NCBI GenBank assembly: GCA_937625935.1
Contig: OW569360.1
Span: forward strand, 1 to 64,000
Direction of reading: 5' to 3'
Source: Tetramitus jugosus
Lineage: Eukaryota; Heterolobosea; Eutetramitea; Acrasida; Vahlkampfiidae
Length of the DNA: 64,000 nt
Shown here one piece after another: positions 8,774 through 19,343 of this stretch. The notes under the pieces were generated by a model. That model did no database searches. It worked only from the letters and a program-made list of their open reading frames with translations, and was not told where the DNA came from. Both the position numbers and the translations under genes were made by a program. The stretch's first letter is position 1. Each line of letters starts with the position of its first letter.

Positions 8774-9141
8774 TGATTCAAGTGTCTTGAGATTGAGTGA
8801 CCAGAAGGAACCATGCGATGATCCACAACCTATTCTGTCTCTACTTGTAAGCGAACAATGGTACTAATCAATGACAAACTAGGGAGATCTGTGGTTGAGA
8901 TCAAGTTTTGTAATGCTGCTACAATCTGTTTCTTAGTATTGTAAACTAGAAGATTCGTCGTGTGCGCTTGCCTTTTTCGTTTTCTTGAAAGCGGAATGCT
9001 TTTACTCCGGAACGTCAAAAGAAATGCTCCATTGTAAATTAGGCATGAGCAGAGCGAAGACGCTATTCCATTTCATTCGTGTATTTTGGCTGGTCGGAAG
9101 AAATGCTTCGTTGTTCCGTTGTTGCTTTGAATATAAGGAGT
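8774..9141. other. Intergenic, nothing seen
   Basis: 368 bases between convergent genes (8773 end, 9142 end). No gene, repeat or RNA recognised. Confidence 0.6.
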
Positions 9142-10194
9142 TTAACTTCTTGCTTTTTGAGCTTGATCCAACAGAGAATAGATCACATAAAATGGTTGAT
9201 TAGGATCTTTCAAACTGCACTCATAGTAAGAAATGCCGTGTTTCGCGCAAAACTCTAGTGCTGTGTAACTCAACCTATTATCTCTCTTAAGGTCCTTGCC
9301 TGTTGCTATGACAAGCTTGAACGCAGAAGTATCATCGAAATTAGAATAAGAATCCATCAACCACTTCAGACTCTCTTCCTTATCAAGGCGGATCATCAAA
9401 ACAATCATGTTCGTCCCTCTAATATACATTGGCAATAAAGATCGATATCTTTCAAGACCTGCAGTATCCCAAAGCGCCAGCTTATAATCCTCTGTCTTAA
9501 AGCACCTTCGTACAGCAAGGAATGCAGCTCCAATTGTTGGATTATAAGTAAAACTATCAAAATCCACTGGCACAGAAGCCATTGATTGACATAGCAGTGA
9601 CTTGCCAGTCGCAACATCACCGAGCACCGTAACCTTGACGGGTGTAATGACTCCATGAGTCGTCGAAGAAACATTGCTCTTCAAATGTTCTATCTGCTCC
9701 ACAGTACAACAAAAGGGTATTGCTCGTTCATAAAGTGCTCTCTTGATGGCCAAATCTCCCCACGTGGGAAACAGGTGCTCAAATTGTTTGTTTTCAAAAT
9801 CAGAACAGGTGAACAATTCTTGTTCCCAGGTCGTAAAACTACTGCCATTGTTCTCCAATAGTTGCTTCTCTTTTTTTCGATCACAAGAACGAACATAATT
9901 CTCACACAGTTGTTCAATCATGACATAACAAGTGGAATTGAGATATCTGAGATGACACAACTCTACAACATCCAAAAAACTGAGGATATCTCTGAAAATA
10001 TCCATGGGCAAGACAACTTGATTATCCAGTATGGTGAATGTGGTCGTTGTTGTTGAGGACGAACGGGAAGGATCAATTTGAAGAGACACAGAACGAACAC
10101 TAAAAGAATTGGAAAAATTAGCGGGTTGTGGATTTTTTTTGCTGATTATTGCCGCACGCGGTTTTGCGGTGTTGGTAGAATGTCTGCCGCCCAT
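9142..10194 (-). CDS. F-box / Rab-like small GTPase fusion protein
   Basis: 350 residues, ATG at 10194, one exon. Residues ~61-100 form an F-box (LPMDIFRDILSFLDVVELCHLR), the Skp1-binding module of SCF ubiquitin ligases. Residues ~186-345 form a Ras-superfamily GTPase closest to Rab: G1 GDVATGKS (192-199), G2 NPTIG, G3 WDTAGLE. G4 is altered, TGKD instead of NKxD, and G5 reads ECSLKD instead of SAK, so guanine selectivity may be reduced. No C-terminal prenylation cysteines; instead the N-terminus begins MGGRHS, which fits N-myristoylation. Expected role (inference): a membrane-recruited ubiquitin-ligase adaptor gated by nucleotide. Domain calls are confident; function is not. Confidence 0.85.
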   Translation of the reverse strand: MGGRHSTNTAKPRAAIISKKNPQPANFSNSFSVRSVSLQIDPSRSSSTTTTTFTILDNQVVLPMDIFRDILSFLDVVELCHLRYLNSTCYVMIEQLCENYVRSCDRKKEKQLLENNGSSFTTWEQELFTCSDFENKQFEHLFPTWGDLAIKRALYERAIPFCCTVEQIEHLKSNVSSTTHGVITPVKVTVLGDVATGKSLLCQSMASVPVDFDSFTYNPTIGAAFLAVRRCFKTEDYKLALWDTAGLERYRSLLPMYIRGTNMIVLMIRLDKEESLKWLMDSYSNFDDTSAFKLVIATGKDLKRDNRLSYTALEFCAKHGISYYECSLKDPNQPFYVIYSLLDQAQKARS

Positions 10195-10937
10195 TGTTGT
10201 TGATTTTTGTTTGTTCTTTTTTTTCTATTCGGGACATGTTGTTCATGAAGCTCCCAGATTTTCACACGAAGCATTTTTTATTTTTCCTCAGTGATTCTCT
10301 GTTGCTTCATCTTGCTGCGAAACATTGATTACATATTCGTAGATAGCTTGCAATCTGCTGTAGATGTGAGATTCTCACCCTCACATCTGCCATGTTCGTA
10401 TCTCAAACCAAAGAAGGCTCTCGTTGTCGACTTCCCATTTCTATTTATCACCAAAATGGGACGTGTTGAAGCGCAAATTTGGGGTGCTACAGATGGGGTT
10501 TGTTCAGCTGTTGATGATGTGATTTGACAATTATTGGTCGTGGATTGTTCGATACACACAAATCCATGCACGGCCCGCAAACAAAGGTATACTTCTCTTC
10601 AAAATGTCACAAACTGGTCGCACACTTTTTCGATGTCAAGGGACCCTGCGTATCATTTTTTATTGCCCGGCTGAAGTTGCTGCGATATTCCTGGACTGCG
10701 AACACCAAATGCAGCCAAACAGTTCACACACCGAAACGGTATTTTGACAAGAAGTCAAATAGGATTGTCCAACCCTTTGTCCACTTGTGCTCCTTCGCCT
10801 TATCCATCTTGCACCATAAATTTTTGTTGCTCGTCAAACAGCACATCCACCCTCTACAAAAAAACAAAACACGACGTTAGTCACAACTATCATTGCACGA
10901 TATCGTTCAAACAACCACACAAAGCTTTGTTAAAATC
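10195..10937. other. Intergenic between divergent genes
   Basis: 743 bases between the start of the F-box/GTPase gene (minus) and the next plus-strand gene. Several ORFs of 80-118 codons occur on both strands (for example 10524-10880), but none has an ATG in good context plus protein-like composition. Probably promoters and leaders of the two divergent genes; an unrecognised upstream exon of the 10938 gene is possible. Confidence 0.5.
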
Positions 10938-11636
10938 ATGTCCTTCTACAAGTGCACTCAAGACGGCAGATTCGTTACTCTCACTGCCAAAATAACATCT
11001 GACATGGCACAGAAGCCATCCATCTCTATCGCACTCAAGAATCTGAGAAAGGTTGTTCAATATGGATTCATGGACTGGATACACTATGCCGTTCTAGGTT
11101 TGGCCGTTGCTATGAAACAACCACTTGATATGGTGTCTGAGCTATTGGACAGAGAACAAATTGGTCTTGCTATGATTGCCACCCCTTGCACTTCCAATGA
11201 TCCTAACGTTGATTTGACTGGAGCCATCTGTAGGCCTTGGATCGATGGAGACATTACTCCTCAACCCTATCAACTGACCATTGTTTGTATGGATCATATG
11301 AACTGTAGACATTTTATTGATATCAAGACTGGTAGCTATGATTTGAATATGATGAGATTGGAGGATTGTGGCATGTGGTTCGGCAAAGACAGCTTGTCTG
11401 ACATGGATCGATACAGAACAGATGCAGGTCCATTCAAAAAGAGCTGTGATAATAATAATAACAACAACAATAGCAGCAATAGCAACTATCGACACAGTCG
11501 ACACTCTAGTCTCGTAGCTTATGATGCTCTATCATTCCCAGTGATAGAAGTGGAGATTGCTACCATGACCAACACCAATGCAAGTGGTTCAATGACCATG
11601 AGCTCACCCAACATTCAAATGGGAACACTGGTCTAA
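10938..11636 (+). CDS. Hypothetical protein with Asn run
   Basis: 232 residues from the ATG at 10938 (AAAATCATGTCC); the frame is open 45 bases further upstream but with only a TTG. The first ~170 residues look globular (mixed hydrophobic pattern, LDREQIGLAMIATPC, a PWIDGDITPQPY stretch). A run of seven Asn follows, then a Ser/Thr-rich tail. No signal peptide, membrane segment or recognised domain. An upstream exon cannot be excluded. Function unknown. Confidence 0.65.
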   Translation: MSFYKCTQDGRFVTLTAKITSDMAQKPSISIALKNLRKVVQYGFMDWIHYAVLGLAVAMKQPLDMVSELLDREQIGLAMIATPCTSNDPNVDLTGAICRPWIDGDITPQPYQLTIVCMDHMNCRHFIDIKTGSYDLNMMRLEDCGMWFGKDSLSDMDRYRTDAGPFKKSCDNNNNNNNSSNSNYRHSRHSSLVAYDALSFPVIEVEIATMTNTNASGSMTMSSPNIQMGTLV

Positions 11637-11933
11637 AAAACCAGCAACAACAACAACAAACTTACTCACTTTGTGAGTTGTAACGTGGTTCAATAATTGA
11701 TAATGTTTAATCAGTGTGTAAGCTGTGGAAGCTTAGACAGGGGTCTGATAATTTTTGCTTTTTTGATTTTTTGTATCAACGGCAAGCAACTGCTGATTTT
11801 GATTGTGGTGTGCTTGTTTAATGATAAGGCTTGGTCAAGTAACTGCCATAACATGAATTCAATCAAAGAATGTCCACTCATCTAATTTCATTGGATGTGG
11901 TCATGTTAGTCTACTTTTATGTCCAAGATATAA

Positions 11934-13079
11934 CTAAGAATAAATATAAGAATTGTAATGATTGTACGAACAATACCCTGGTGTGTTATCATGTAAGTTA
12001 CCATCGGTTTTCAAGTCGGGCACGTTTTCCTTTAGAAGCACAAGCGTCTCTTCAGAGATCGTGTCTTGGTTACAACCAGTCATGTTGAGGGAACGAATCG
12101 TTTCCAGCAGATACGAGAAGGCCTTGTCGGTTATTGTACGCTGAGAACATCCTCTCATATCTAGAGTACGTATCGTTCCTTGTAGTTGAGCAAACGTATC
12201 ATCAGTTATTTCTTCTTGGTCACAGTGACTGATATCGAGATGCTCTATTGTTCCTTTGAGAAATTGGAATATCCCATCAGTGATAATATCACGTTTACAA
12301 AAACTCAACTTGAGTGACCGTATTGTGCCTTGGAGGTTAGCAAAGGCAGCTTCAGTGATTTCATCTTGAAAACAATGACTCATATCTAGATCTGTGATCG
12401 TTCCCTTCAAGTAAGTGAATGCTCTGTCTGTGATTGTCTTCTGGTGACATCCACTCATGTTCAGAGTGTGTACCGTGTTCCCAATGTATGAGAATGCATC
12501 ATCAGTGATCGTTTCTTGATAGCAACTGTTCATATCCAGACACTCAATACTTCCTTGCAAGTGAGAAAAGCCGTCATCTGAAATTGAATTTTGATCACAG
12601 TGATCCATCACCAGATTTCTGATTGTTCCTCTCAAGTAGGAGAGGGCTCTGTCCGTAATTGTTTTCTGACTGCAATAACTCATTTTCAGAGTGTGGATCG
12701 TTCCTTCCAAATGCCGAAATGCATCGTCAGTGATTGATTTTTGATAGCAGTTGCCCATATCAAGCGTGTGAATCGTTCCACGAAAGAAAGAAAACGTATG
12801 GTCATTCACAATTTTCGATTGTTGAAGATTGAGGTTGAATAGTGTTCCTCTGGCAAGTTCAAATAACCTGTGCAACTCTTCTCTGTCGTTTATCGTTCTC
12901 TTGAGGCTTCTACACTTGGATATCATCAAATGATGATCATACTTCAAATTATTGATCATCTTGCACGTGTAACTGAGTTGAATCCAATCTGGCGTGTTCA
13001 GATATGAGAACACCACACCAAGGCAATCATACGGCATGATGAAGAGTATCGGAACTGAGAGTTCATTCATTTTTTTCAC
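11934..13079 (-). CDS. F-box protein with ten near-perfect 25-residue Cys-type LRRs
   Basis: 381 residues. An F-box-like segment lies near the N-terminus (residues ~14-45, MPYDCLGVVFSYL...). From residue ~100 to ~350 follow ten consecutive repeats of exactly 25 residues with consensus LxGTIxxLxMSxCxQxxITDxAF, i.e. the cysteine-containing LRR class found in F-box substrate receptors. Every unit has the same length and an almost invariant frame, so the repeats form a very regular solenoid and probably expanded recently or are homogenised. Likely role: substrate receptor of an SCF ubiquitin ligase (inference from family). The last ~25 residues are Tyr/Asn-rich and non-repetitive. Confidence 0.85.
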   Translation of the reverse strand: MKKMNELSVPILFIMPYDCLGVVFSYLNTPDWIQLSYTCKMINNLKYDHHLMISKCRSLKRTINDREELHRLFELARGTLFNLNLQQSKIVNDHTFSFFRGTIHTLDMGNCYQKSITDDAFRHLEGTIHTLKMSYCSQKTITDRALSYLRGTIRNLVMDHCDQNSISDDGFSHLQGSIECLDMNSCYQETITDDAFSYIGNTVHTLNMSGCHQKTITDRAFTYLKGTITDLDMSHCFQDEITEAAFANLQGTIRSLKLSFCKRDIITDGIFQFLKGTIEHLDISHCDQEEITDDTFAQLQGTIRTLDMRGCSQRTITDKAFSYLLETIRSLNMTGCNQDTISEETLVLLKENVPDLKTDGNLHDNTPGYCSYNHYNSYIYS

Positions 13080-13224
13080 TTTGATGACTCATACGTGGAA
13101 ATATTTGAAGATGCGTTCTTGTTTTCGCGCTTGTTGTATTCTCCTGGAAAGCTCCGATTTTTGTCGGTAATGTAAATTTCCGACTGCTTTACAGCCGCCA
13201 ACAACAAACCAACGATATATCATA

Positions 13225-13758
13225 ATGAATCCCAAGACCATTATTCTTTTGTGTGTTATAGTTCTGTTCATTCCTGCCTGTATCTTAGCGGACAGTTCTA
13301 TCACCAGAGCAACGCTATCATTGGCTAAGCAGCAAAAAATCAAGAATGACTTGGATGAGTACAGACACTCACTCCAGGTCAAATTTGCGCAACTAGCTCT
13401 GCATAAGGAAAAGTTGGAACAAGAATTGATCAAAATTACCTCCATTGAAAACAAACTGTTTAATCCATTCAAGGCCATTGATCAACAAGAGGAAATGTCA
13501 GACAAGTTGAATATGTGTTCTGCATGTAATTCAGGTGTTGGGGCTATTGTGAGAACTTTTGGTTGTGGATCATTTTTGATCAGCTACAAGTCCTGCTTAC
13601 CACTCGTCTCAACTCTTGTTGGAGCAGCTGTCTGTGGAGCAACTGTTTACACAGCCAAGCAAACCATTGTCAAGGCTTGTGAGAGATATTCAGACATCAA
13701 CAAGGTTGTAAGTTCAGTCTCTAACTACATCTGCAGAGAGAAACTTGATTTTTGTTAG
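13225..13758 (+). CDS. Secreted protein with helical and Cys-rich C-terminal part
   Basis: 177 residues, ATG at 13225. Residues 1-22 are a signal peptide (IILLCVIVLFIPACILA/D). Residues ~30-85 form an amphipathic charged helix. The C-terminal half has paired cysteines starting CSAC and a long small-residue hydrophobic stretch (LVSTLVGAAVCGATVYTA), ending with FC. The CxxC start is vaguely like a saposin fold but the rest does not clearly follow that pattern, so I do not assign it. An AATAAA lies three bases past the stop. Expressed, secreted or vesicular protein of unknown function. Confidence 0.75.
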   Translation: MNPKTIILLCVIVLFIPACILADSSITRATLSLAKQQKIKNDLDEYRHSLQVKFAQLALHKEKLEQELIKITSIENKLFNPFKAIDQQEEMSDKLNMCSACNSGVGAIVRTFGCGSFLISYKSCLPLVSTLVGAAVCGATVYTAKQTIVKACERYSDINKVVSSVSNYICREKLDFC

Positions 13759-13820
13759 AAAATAAAGAGCTGTTTCATTTGCATATTACATCCAGGTCAT
13801 GAAGTGTATTCTGAATGAGT

Positions 13821-16157
13821 TTACATATCAATTAGAAAATCAAACTGATCATGCTCCTCTTGCAATATCTCATAATGACATCGAATAAGAGCAATGAGAC
13901 GTCGCAAGTTCAATTCCCTCCCCGAATCAGTGGTATTTGTATTAAACAAAGCGTCATCGGTGCTGTTGTTGTCACAATACATAGCAAGACAATGTTCAAT
14001 CCTGAGTTGTGCTTCCTCTCGTTCAGCGGGTGTGAGGCCTTCAGACTTTTCGAAGGCAGATTTCGCGAGCTTCTCGATAATGAAGCGACATGCTACACCT
14101 ACTGGCGCGTTGTCACCATACTTAAGTTCAATATCATTGGCAAAAAAGTCGACCAGGAAACTGATCCTCTTGAAAAAATGAGCAATCTGCACAGATTCAA
14201 TCGAGGGGCAGTGAATGAGAGCCATTATGGTTTCAACTGCATTGAGCTCTATGTCCTCCTTATTTTGATAGTAAGTGTTTCCTGTGATTGTTAAGAACCT
14301 GAGTTGATTCATTGGATGGGGAAATTTCGTCAACGAATACGGAACTGATACACTCTTGAGATTTGGACAACAACGAAAGATCAACTCAATTGGAGGGGTT
14401 GAGAATGCACATTTGAATGTATGCAACTTTGGACAATGCTCAAGCATCATTTGGAGATATCGTCGCTCATATCCCTTATAGGTAAACTCTTCGAGATTGA
14501 TATGCTTATAAAACTGTTGATTGACTGAATTTGGTGTATCATGTATCCCTAGAAACCCAACTCCGAGTATTGACAGCTTCTTCAAGCACTCTGGTTGATT
14601 TCGTAGAATCGTTGGTATGATAATGGGGTCATTACAGTTGATGGAAAGCTCAACTAATCCCGGACAAGACACACATATATCACTAACATCTGTAGGATTA
14701 ATTCTGCTCTGAATCGTTAGCTGTTGAAGATGACTGCACGCACTTAGAACCTGATTCATTGTGAAATCTCCACTGAGCAATCTAAACGCTAAACACTGCA
14801 TCCTACTGAACAAGTGAAGTTCATGGCTTTTCACTGATATGTTACAGCCTCCCGCAGAGAGTGATCTCACACAACTATTACCACTCACATCACCAATCGA
14901 CACGAGAAGTGCCTCATTATTATGGTATTCGCTTGTATAGCTTATTTCTTCTAAAACAGAAGGGATGGTGTTTGAAGTAGGCGTATCCAAGGTTACATTC
15001 CCCTGTTTTACTTGTACCTTCAAACACTTCAAGGAACCTTTCAGTATTTCGATGATTTGAGGGACAAGCTCATTCATTTTCACAACCATGTAATGTTCAA
15101 GTACGAGAGTCGAGATTTTGGGACATCCCTTAATCAGCTCTAGTACACTATCATTGTCTATTCTGAGCACGACGAAAGAGTTGTTATACGGTCTCGGGTT
15201 CATAGTTACGAAGCTGAAGCTCTCCAGTTGTTTACAATGTTTTCCTACGACCGAAAAGAGTTCATTTGTTGCTGGGAGAGATCGAATCGACAACGATCGC
15301 ACATTTGATGCACTCCTACAAAGTTTCTGTAGGAATCCACAAGCTAGGTGTGCTTGATGTTGGGCTTCTTTTGAGCGATGGTACTCAATTATCTCCAAGC
15401 AAGGATATTCGGTCATCACAGAATCATTCAGTTTTGCACATAATTGTGTGTTCTCACTCGAGGAGATAAACTTGGGACCCATGTGCCTACCCACTCCAAA
15501 GAACAATCTAAACTCCCTGAGTTGTCCACACGATTGCAAAACCGCTCTCAAGCATTTAAAATCAACTACTGTACAATGAATCGACAGCGATTGCAAGTTG
15601 TTCAATATATGAGGGTCGCATACACATAATTTCTTCAGCAAATCATGAATAAAGATTGCATAATCTGTTGTGGTTAGACCAACGAACTGAATGCTTCTAA
15701 ATTGACAAACTTTGATGAGTTCGTAAAGGTACTTGAATTGAACATTACCCGAGAAATGATCTCCTTCACACTTTTCCTCCATCTTGAGCTCTTCTATCTC
15801 TCCTTCATTTCCTTTTGTGGTACCATCTACGTTTGTCTTTGTGCCACTCGTTGATTCTCCATCGTGAGTTGTTGGCTGCTCCATGAGAAGAACACTTCGG
15901 TTGAACATTTCCTTGTTGCGCAACACGATCTGAATCCTGTCATACTGCCAAAACTCGGATGCATGAACTCTGTCGTACATGTGACTGTTCAACAATGACA
16001 ACAAATAAAAGTAGAAATAAACAGCAGAGAGTGAAGACTGGGTGGGTTCAGCTGAAAATGAACTATCAAACAGAAAGGCTCCTACTTGATGGTATATCTC
16101 TGTAGGTAATCTGTCAAAGTTAGCACTTGGTAAAACATGATCATGTTGTTCGGTCAT
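13821..16157 (-). CDS. Large F-box-like / LRR protein
   Basis: 778 residues, one exon. N-terminal F-box-like segment (FDRLPTEIYHQVGAFLF, residues ~14-31) is followed by an acidic Thr/Ser linker (~90-130) and then ~450 residues of irregular leucine-rich repeats with patterns such as CPKISTLVLEHYMV, CSHLQQLTIQS, CPGLVELSINC and CPNLKSVSVPY, each starting with a Cys-Pro or Cys-Ser turn typical of LRRs in F-box proteins. The end is acidic. Likely an SCF substrate receptor. It is not a close paralogue of the 11934 gene: repeat length varies here and the GTI motif is absent. Confidence 0.75.
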   Translation of the reverse strand: MTEQHDHVLPSANFDRLPTEIYHQVGAFLFDSSFSAEPTQSSLSAVYFYFYLLSLLNSHMYDRVHASEFWQYDRIQIVLRNKEMFNRSVLLMEQPTTHDGESTSGTKTNVDGTTKGNEGEIEELKMEEKCEGDHFSGNVQFKYLYELIKVCQFRSIQFVGLTTTDYAIFIHDLLKKLCVCDPHILNNLQSLSIHCTVVDFKCLRAVLQSCGQLREFRLFFGVGRHMGPKFISSSENTQLCAKLNDSVMTEYPCLEIIEYHRSKEAQHQAHLACGFLQKLCRSASNVRSLSIRSLPATNELFSVVGKHCKQLESFSFVTMNPRPYNNSFVVLRIDNDSVLELIKGCPKISTLVLEHYMVVKMNELVPQIIEILKGSLKCLKVQVKQGNVTLDTPTSNTIPSVLEEISYTSEYHNNEALLVSIGDVSGNSCVRSLSAGGCNISVKSHELHLFSRMQCLAFRLLSGDFTMNQVLSACSHLQQLTIQSRINPTDVSDICVSCPGLVELSINCNDPIIIPTILRNQPECLKKLSILGVGFLGIHDTPNSVNQQFYKHINLEEFTYKGYERRYLQMMLEHCPKLHTFKCAFSTPPIELIFRCCPNLKSVSVPYSLTKFPHPMNQLRFLTITGNTYYQNKEDIELNAVETIMALIHCPSIESVQIAHFFKRISFLVDFFANDIELKYGDNAPVGVACRFIIEKLAKSAFEKSEGLTPAEREEAQLRIEHCLAMYCDNNSTDDALFNTNTTDSGRELNLRRLIALIRCHYEILQEEHDQFDFLIDM

Positions 16158-16600
16158 ATTAATTTTTTCTTGTTTGCTTCAGTTGCCAAGTTACTCTTCC
16201 TGCAGAACTACCGGACAAATTAATAGCTCGCCTTTGGTTGGTCCTGACGAGGTAGCCAAAGGAATAGCTCTCGTGTACAATCTCAATCTGCTTGTTTGGA
16301 GAAAACCAAATCAGGTGGAGATAACAATAACACCCTGACTCGATCTCTGCATTTTCCCTGCCTGAATTGGTCCGGTCGAAACATGAATCCTGTGCATCCT
16401 GAAAAAATTTTCCGAATCGATTTTGTAAGGGAAAATTCATCCGATCAAACAAAATTGGGGAAAAAGCCCATAGACGGACCAAAAGGCACTAAAAGCACAA
16501 AACAACAAGAAGTCACACACAATATTTCAACTGACGCGACAGCAAACAATAGAGAATCCAAAGCTATCCACACAGACTGTACTCGTTTATTCATAAGGAA
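16158..16600. other. Divergent promoter region
   Basis: 443 bases between the ATG of the F-box/LRR gene (minus, 16157) and that of the REC-phosphodiesterase gene (plus, 16601). Short ORFs only. No recognised motif. Confidence 0.55.
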
Positions 16601-19186
16601 ATGGAAGCTTTGCTATCAAAAACGACTGATTCACCATCATCGACAACAACAATGAACAACAATAATGAGGAAGAGAACCATGCAACCACCAACAACATCA
16701 TTCATGATGATATTGTGATTGATGATAACGATCAAGATGTGGATCAAAACATTAAAATTTTGGTCGTTGATGACGATCACGTCACGCGCACTGTTCTCAA
16801 AAAATTGTTGAAAAATTTGGGATATGAAGGTTCGTATTACTACTCGTAATAGCTCTCCTGATTTTTTTTTGAAGAATTAATCATGTTGACTAATCATGTG
16901 CGTGTCTATTTGTGATATTTAGCGCATACTGCTTCGGGTGGACGGAAAGCCCTCGAACAATTGCTGAGATTGGAGTTTGATTTGATGTTGGTAGATGTGA
17001 TGATGCCAGAAATGGATGGCTTTAGCTTGATTCGAGTGTTCAAACAAGCATCATCCAAGGAAATTCCCTGCATTAGTATGTTTGTTGTTGTGTGTGATAG
17101 AACTATTGTTATTCAAGTATGTGTACTTTGACGCTAACCATTATTTTCTATAGTGATGTCTGGTAGTGAAGATCCAGAAACGTTGGCCAAGTGCTTCCAA
17201 TGTGGTGCCGAAGATTTCTTGCCCAAACCAATCAAGGAAGAAATCTTGAAGGCAAGAATTCAAAAATGTTTGGCATACAGAAAACGGAAACTTCGTGAAA
17301 AGTATTACAAGGAGCTATTGAACGAAGAAAAGAGGTTGAAGAAGGAATTGACGGAACAAAGAGACAGAAACAATGAACAATTGGAAGAGTTCAAAAAGAA
17401 GGTGTCCGACACAATTGAGACACCATTGCAAGTCGTGATGGAAACAATTTCTGATTTGATGAATGGAAAGTACGAGTCAGAGCAGTACAAGGTTGCTTTA
17501 ATTACCATTATGAAATCATTGAGTTCCTCTGCCCTGTATCGTCCTGCATTTGTTGACTATGTCCAGAACGCCAACATGGAGGACAGCATTCGTGATTGGC
17601 TAGTGAACCAATATTCAAAGGATGGAGAGGATGGTATCTTCCATGACTCTGGTGTCGCAAAGCGAAGGAAGAGCAAGAGCGAAACGAGAAAATCATCGAT
17701 ACCCACAACTCAGATTACAGAAGATATTTTACCATTTGACCTTGATACCTACGTACCAGAGCTTAAGAATGATTCTTCGATGAACTCTACCAACTACAGC
17801 TGTTTTGAATATCATGAGGATGATTTGAAGAAGCATGTCATGCACATGTTCAAACAGTTGGATCTCTATGAAAAATTCAACTTTAGACCGATCAAGTTAT
17901 GGAATCTGTTAGAAGCACTGAGGTCCAGGTACAAGAAGAATCATTATCACAATTTTATTCATGCCATAGATGTCACTCAATATGTGTTTATATTTATTTC
18001 GAGCGATAAAATTAAGGAGATGTTGACTCTAGAGGAGAAGTTTATGATTTTAACGGCTGCTCTGTGCCACGATGTGGATCATCCCGGTGTGAACAACAAT
18101 TTTTTGATTAACACCCAAGATGAACTTGCCCTCATATACAACGGTACGGCGTCACACATTTTCGTTCAAGTTTATTATATAATTATTCATCCATTCTAAC
18201 CAATCATTCACTATCTTGCCGCTCGTGTATGTTAAAATATAGACCGAAGTGTTTTGGAGAATCATCATGCCGCATATGCATTCAAATTGTTAAATGATCC
18301 TAGGTACAATATTCTAGAAGGTATTGATGACGAGTTTTATAAAGAGTTCCGAAGAACCGTTGTAAATATTATTTTGGCTACCGATATGGCGAGTCATTTC
18401 TCCATATGCTCTAAATTCCAAGCAAGAATCTCGACTGGACCTTTGCTAAATGATGCAATCGAAGATCGGATGCTTCTGTTGAAGATTATTATGAAATGTG
18501 CTGACATTAACAACATTTCGCGTCCATTCCCTATTGCAAAGGAGTGGGCAGAGTTGTGTATCAAAGAGTTTTTGCAACAAGGTGACAAGGAGAAGGAGAG
18601 AAACATTCCTGTCAGTCCATTGATGGACAGAGACACTCTTAATTTCCCAAAATCGCAAATAGGGTTTGCTGATTTTGTTGCTGCTCCATTGTTTAAACAT
18701 GTTGCGACTGCTTTTTCAAATTTAACGTACATGCATAACTCTATCATGTATAATAGAGATCAATGGCAGATTATTTATGATGATGCCGAGAAACGAAGTC
18801 GAGCTACATCAGAAACAGCAGATACGGCAGTCGTTTCTGGAGATTCAACAACGAGTGATTCAATTGCTCCTATGAGTCAATTGACATCTCAAACTAGTAC
18901 TTCAACAGAAAAAGACGAGGAAGCTGATGATCTCATTAGCCCCTCCACGCCATCTACCATGCGGGATCAGGAAACTGAACTCAATCCAACAGAAACTGGA
19001 GTGGGATCCACCGGGGAACACTCGGAGGAGGCCTCAAACCTCTCTGGAACAGTCAACAACATCAGACCGCCAAAAGTGAAGCAAGTGGCATCTCCCCAAA
19101 TACCAATGCTCTTCATAGTGTCTTTGGCCTTCCTTATTGCTGCAATATGTGCTTTGTACTTCCAGGGACGGTATGCAAGTGCTTAA
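16601..19186 (+). CDS. Response-regulator receiver / cyclic nucleotide phosphodiesterase with tail anchor (RegA-like)
   Basis: Four exons: 16601-16829, 16923-17075, 17154-18143, 18243-19186 (771 residues); all junctions are GT-AG and keep the frame. After an Asn/Asp-rich leader comes a receiver domain (~50-165): acidic triad DDD at 57-59, phosphoacceptor D101 in VDVMMPEMDG, and K152 in LPKP. A coiled-coil linker follows, then a class I phosphodiesterase domain: HNFIHA, CHDVDHPG, LENHHA, TDMASHF, CADINNISRP, the metal ligands of the HD fold. Residues ~745-765 are a single C-terminal membrane helix. Dictyostelium RegA has the same REC-PDE order and hydrolyses cAMP when phosphorylated by a histidine phosphotransfer protein, but is soluble; the anchor here would place cAMP destruction at a membrane. 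Confidence 0.93.
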
Positions 19187-19343
19187 ACTCAGGTACTTTT
19201 TTCTCTGGCAACAATCTGGCTTTGAGCGCAACGAAAACGGAAGGTGTATCGGTTGTTCAGAACAACTCTCAAAAATCTCAAAATAAAAGGTCACCAATAA
19301 CCACGGCTCGCTTTTGGATCCTTTTGGGCAGATAAATTCAGGG

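Noticed and set aside
13225-13758. Saposin/pore-forming assignment for the secreted Cys protein
   Set aside because: Only the first CxxC resembles the saposin fold; the six-Cys spacing of that family is not met.
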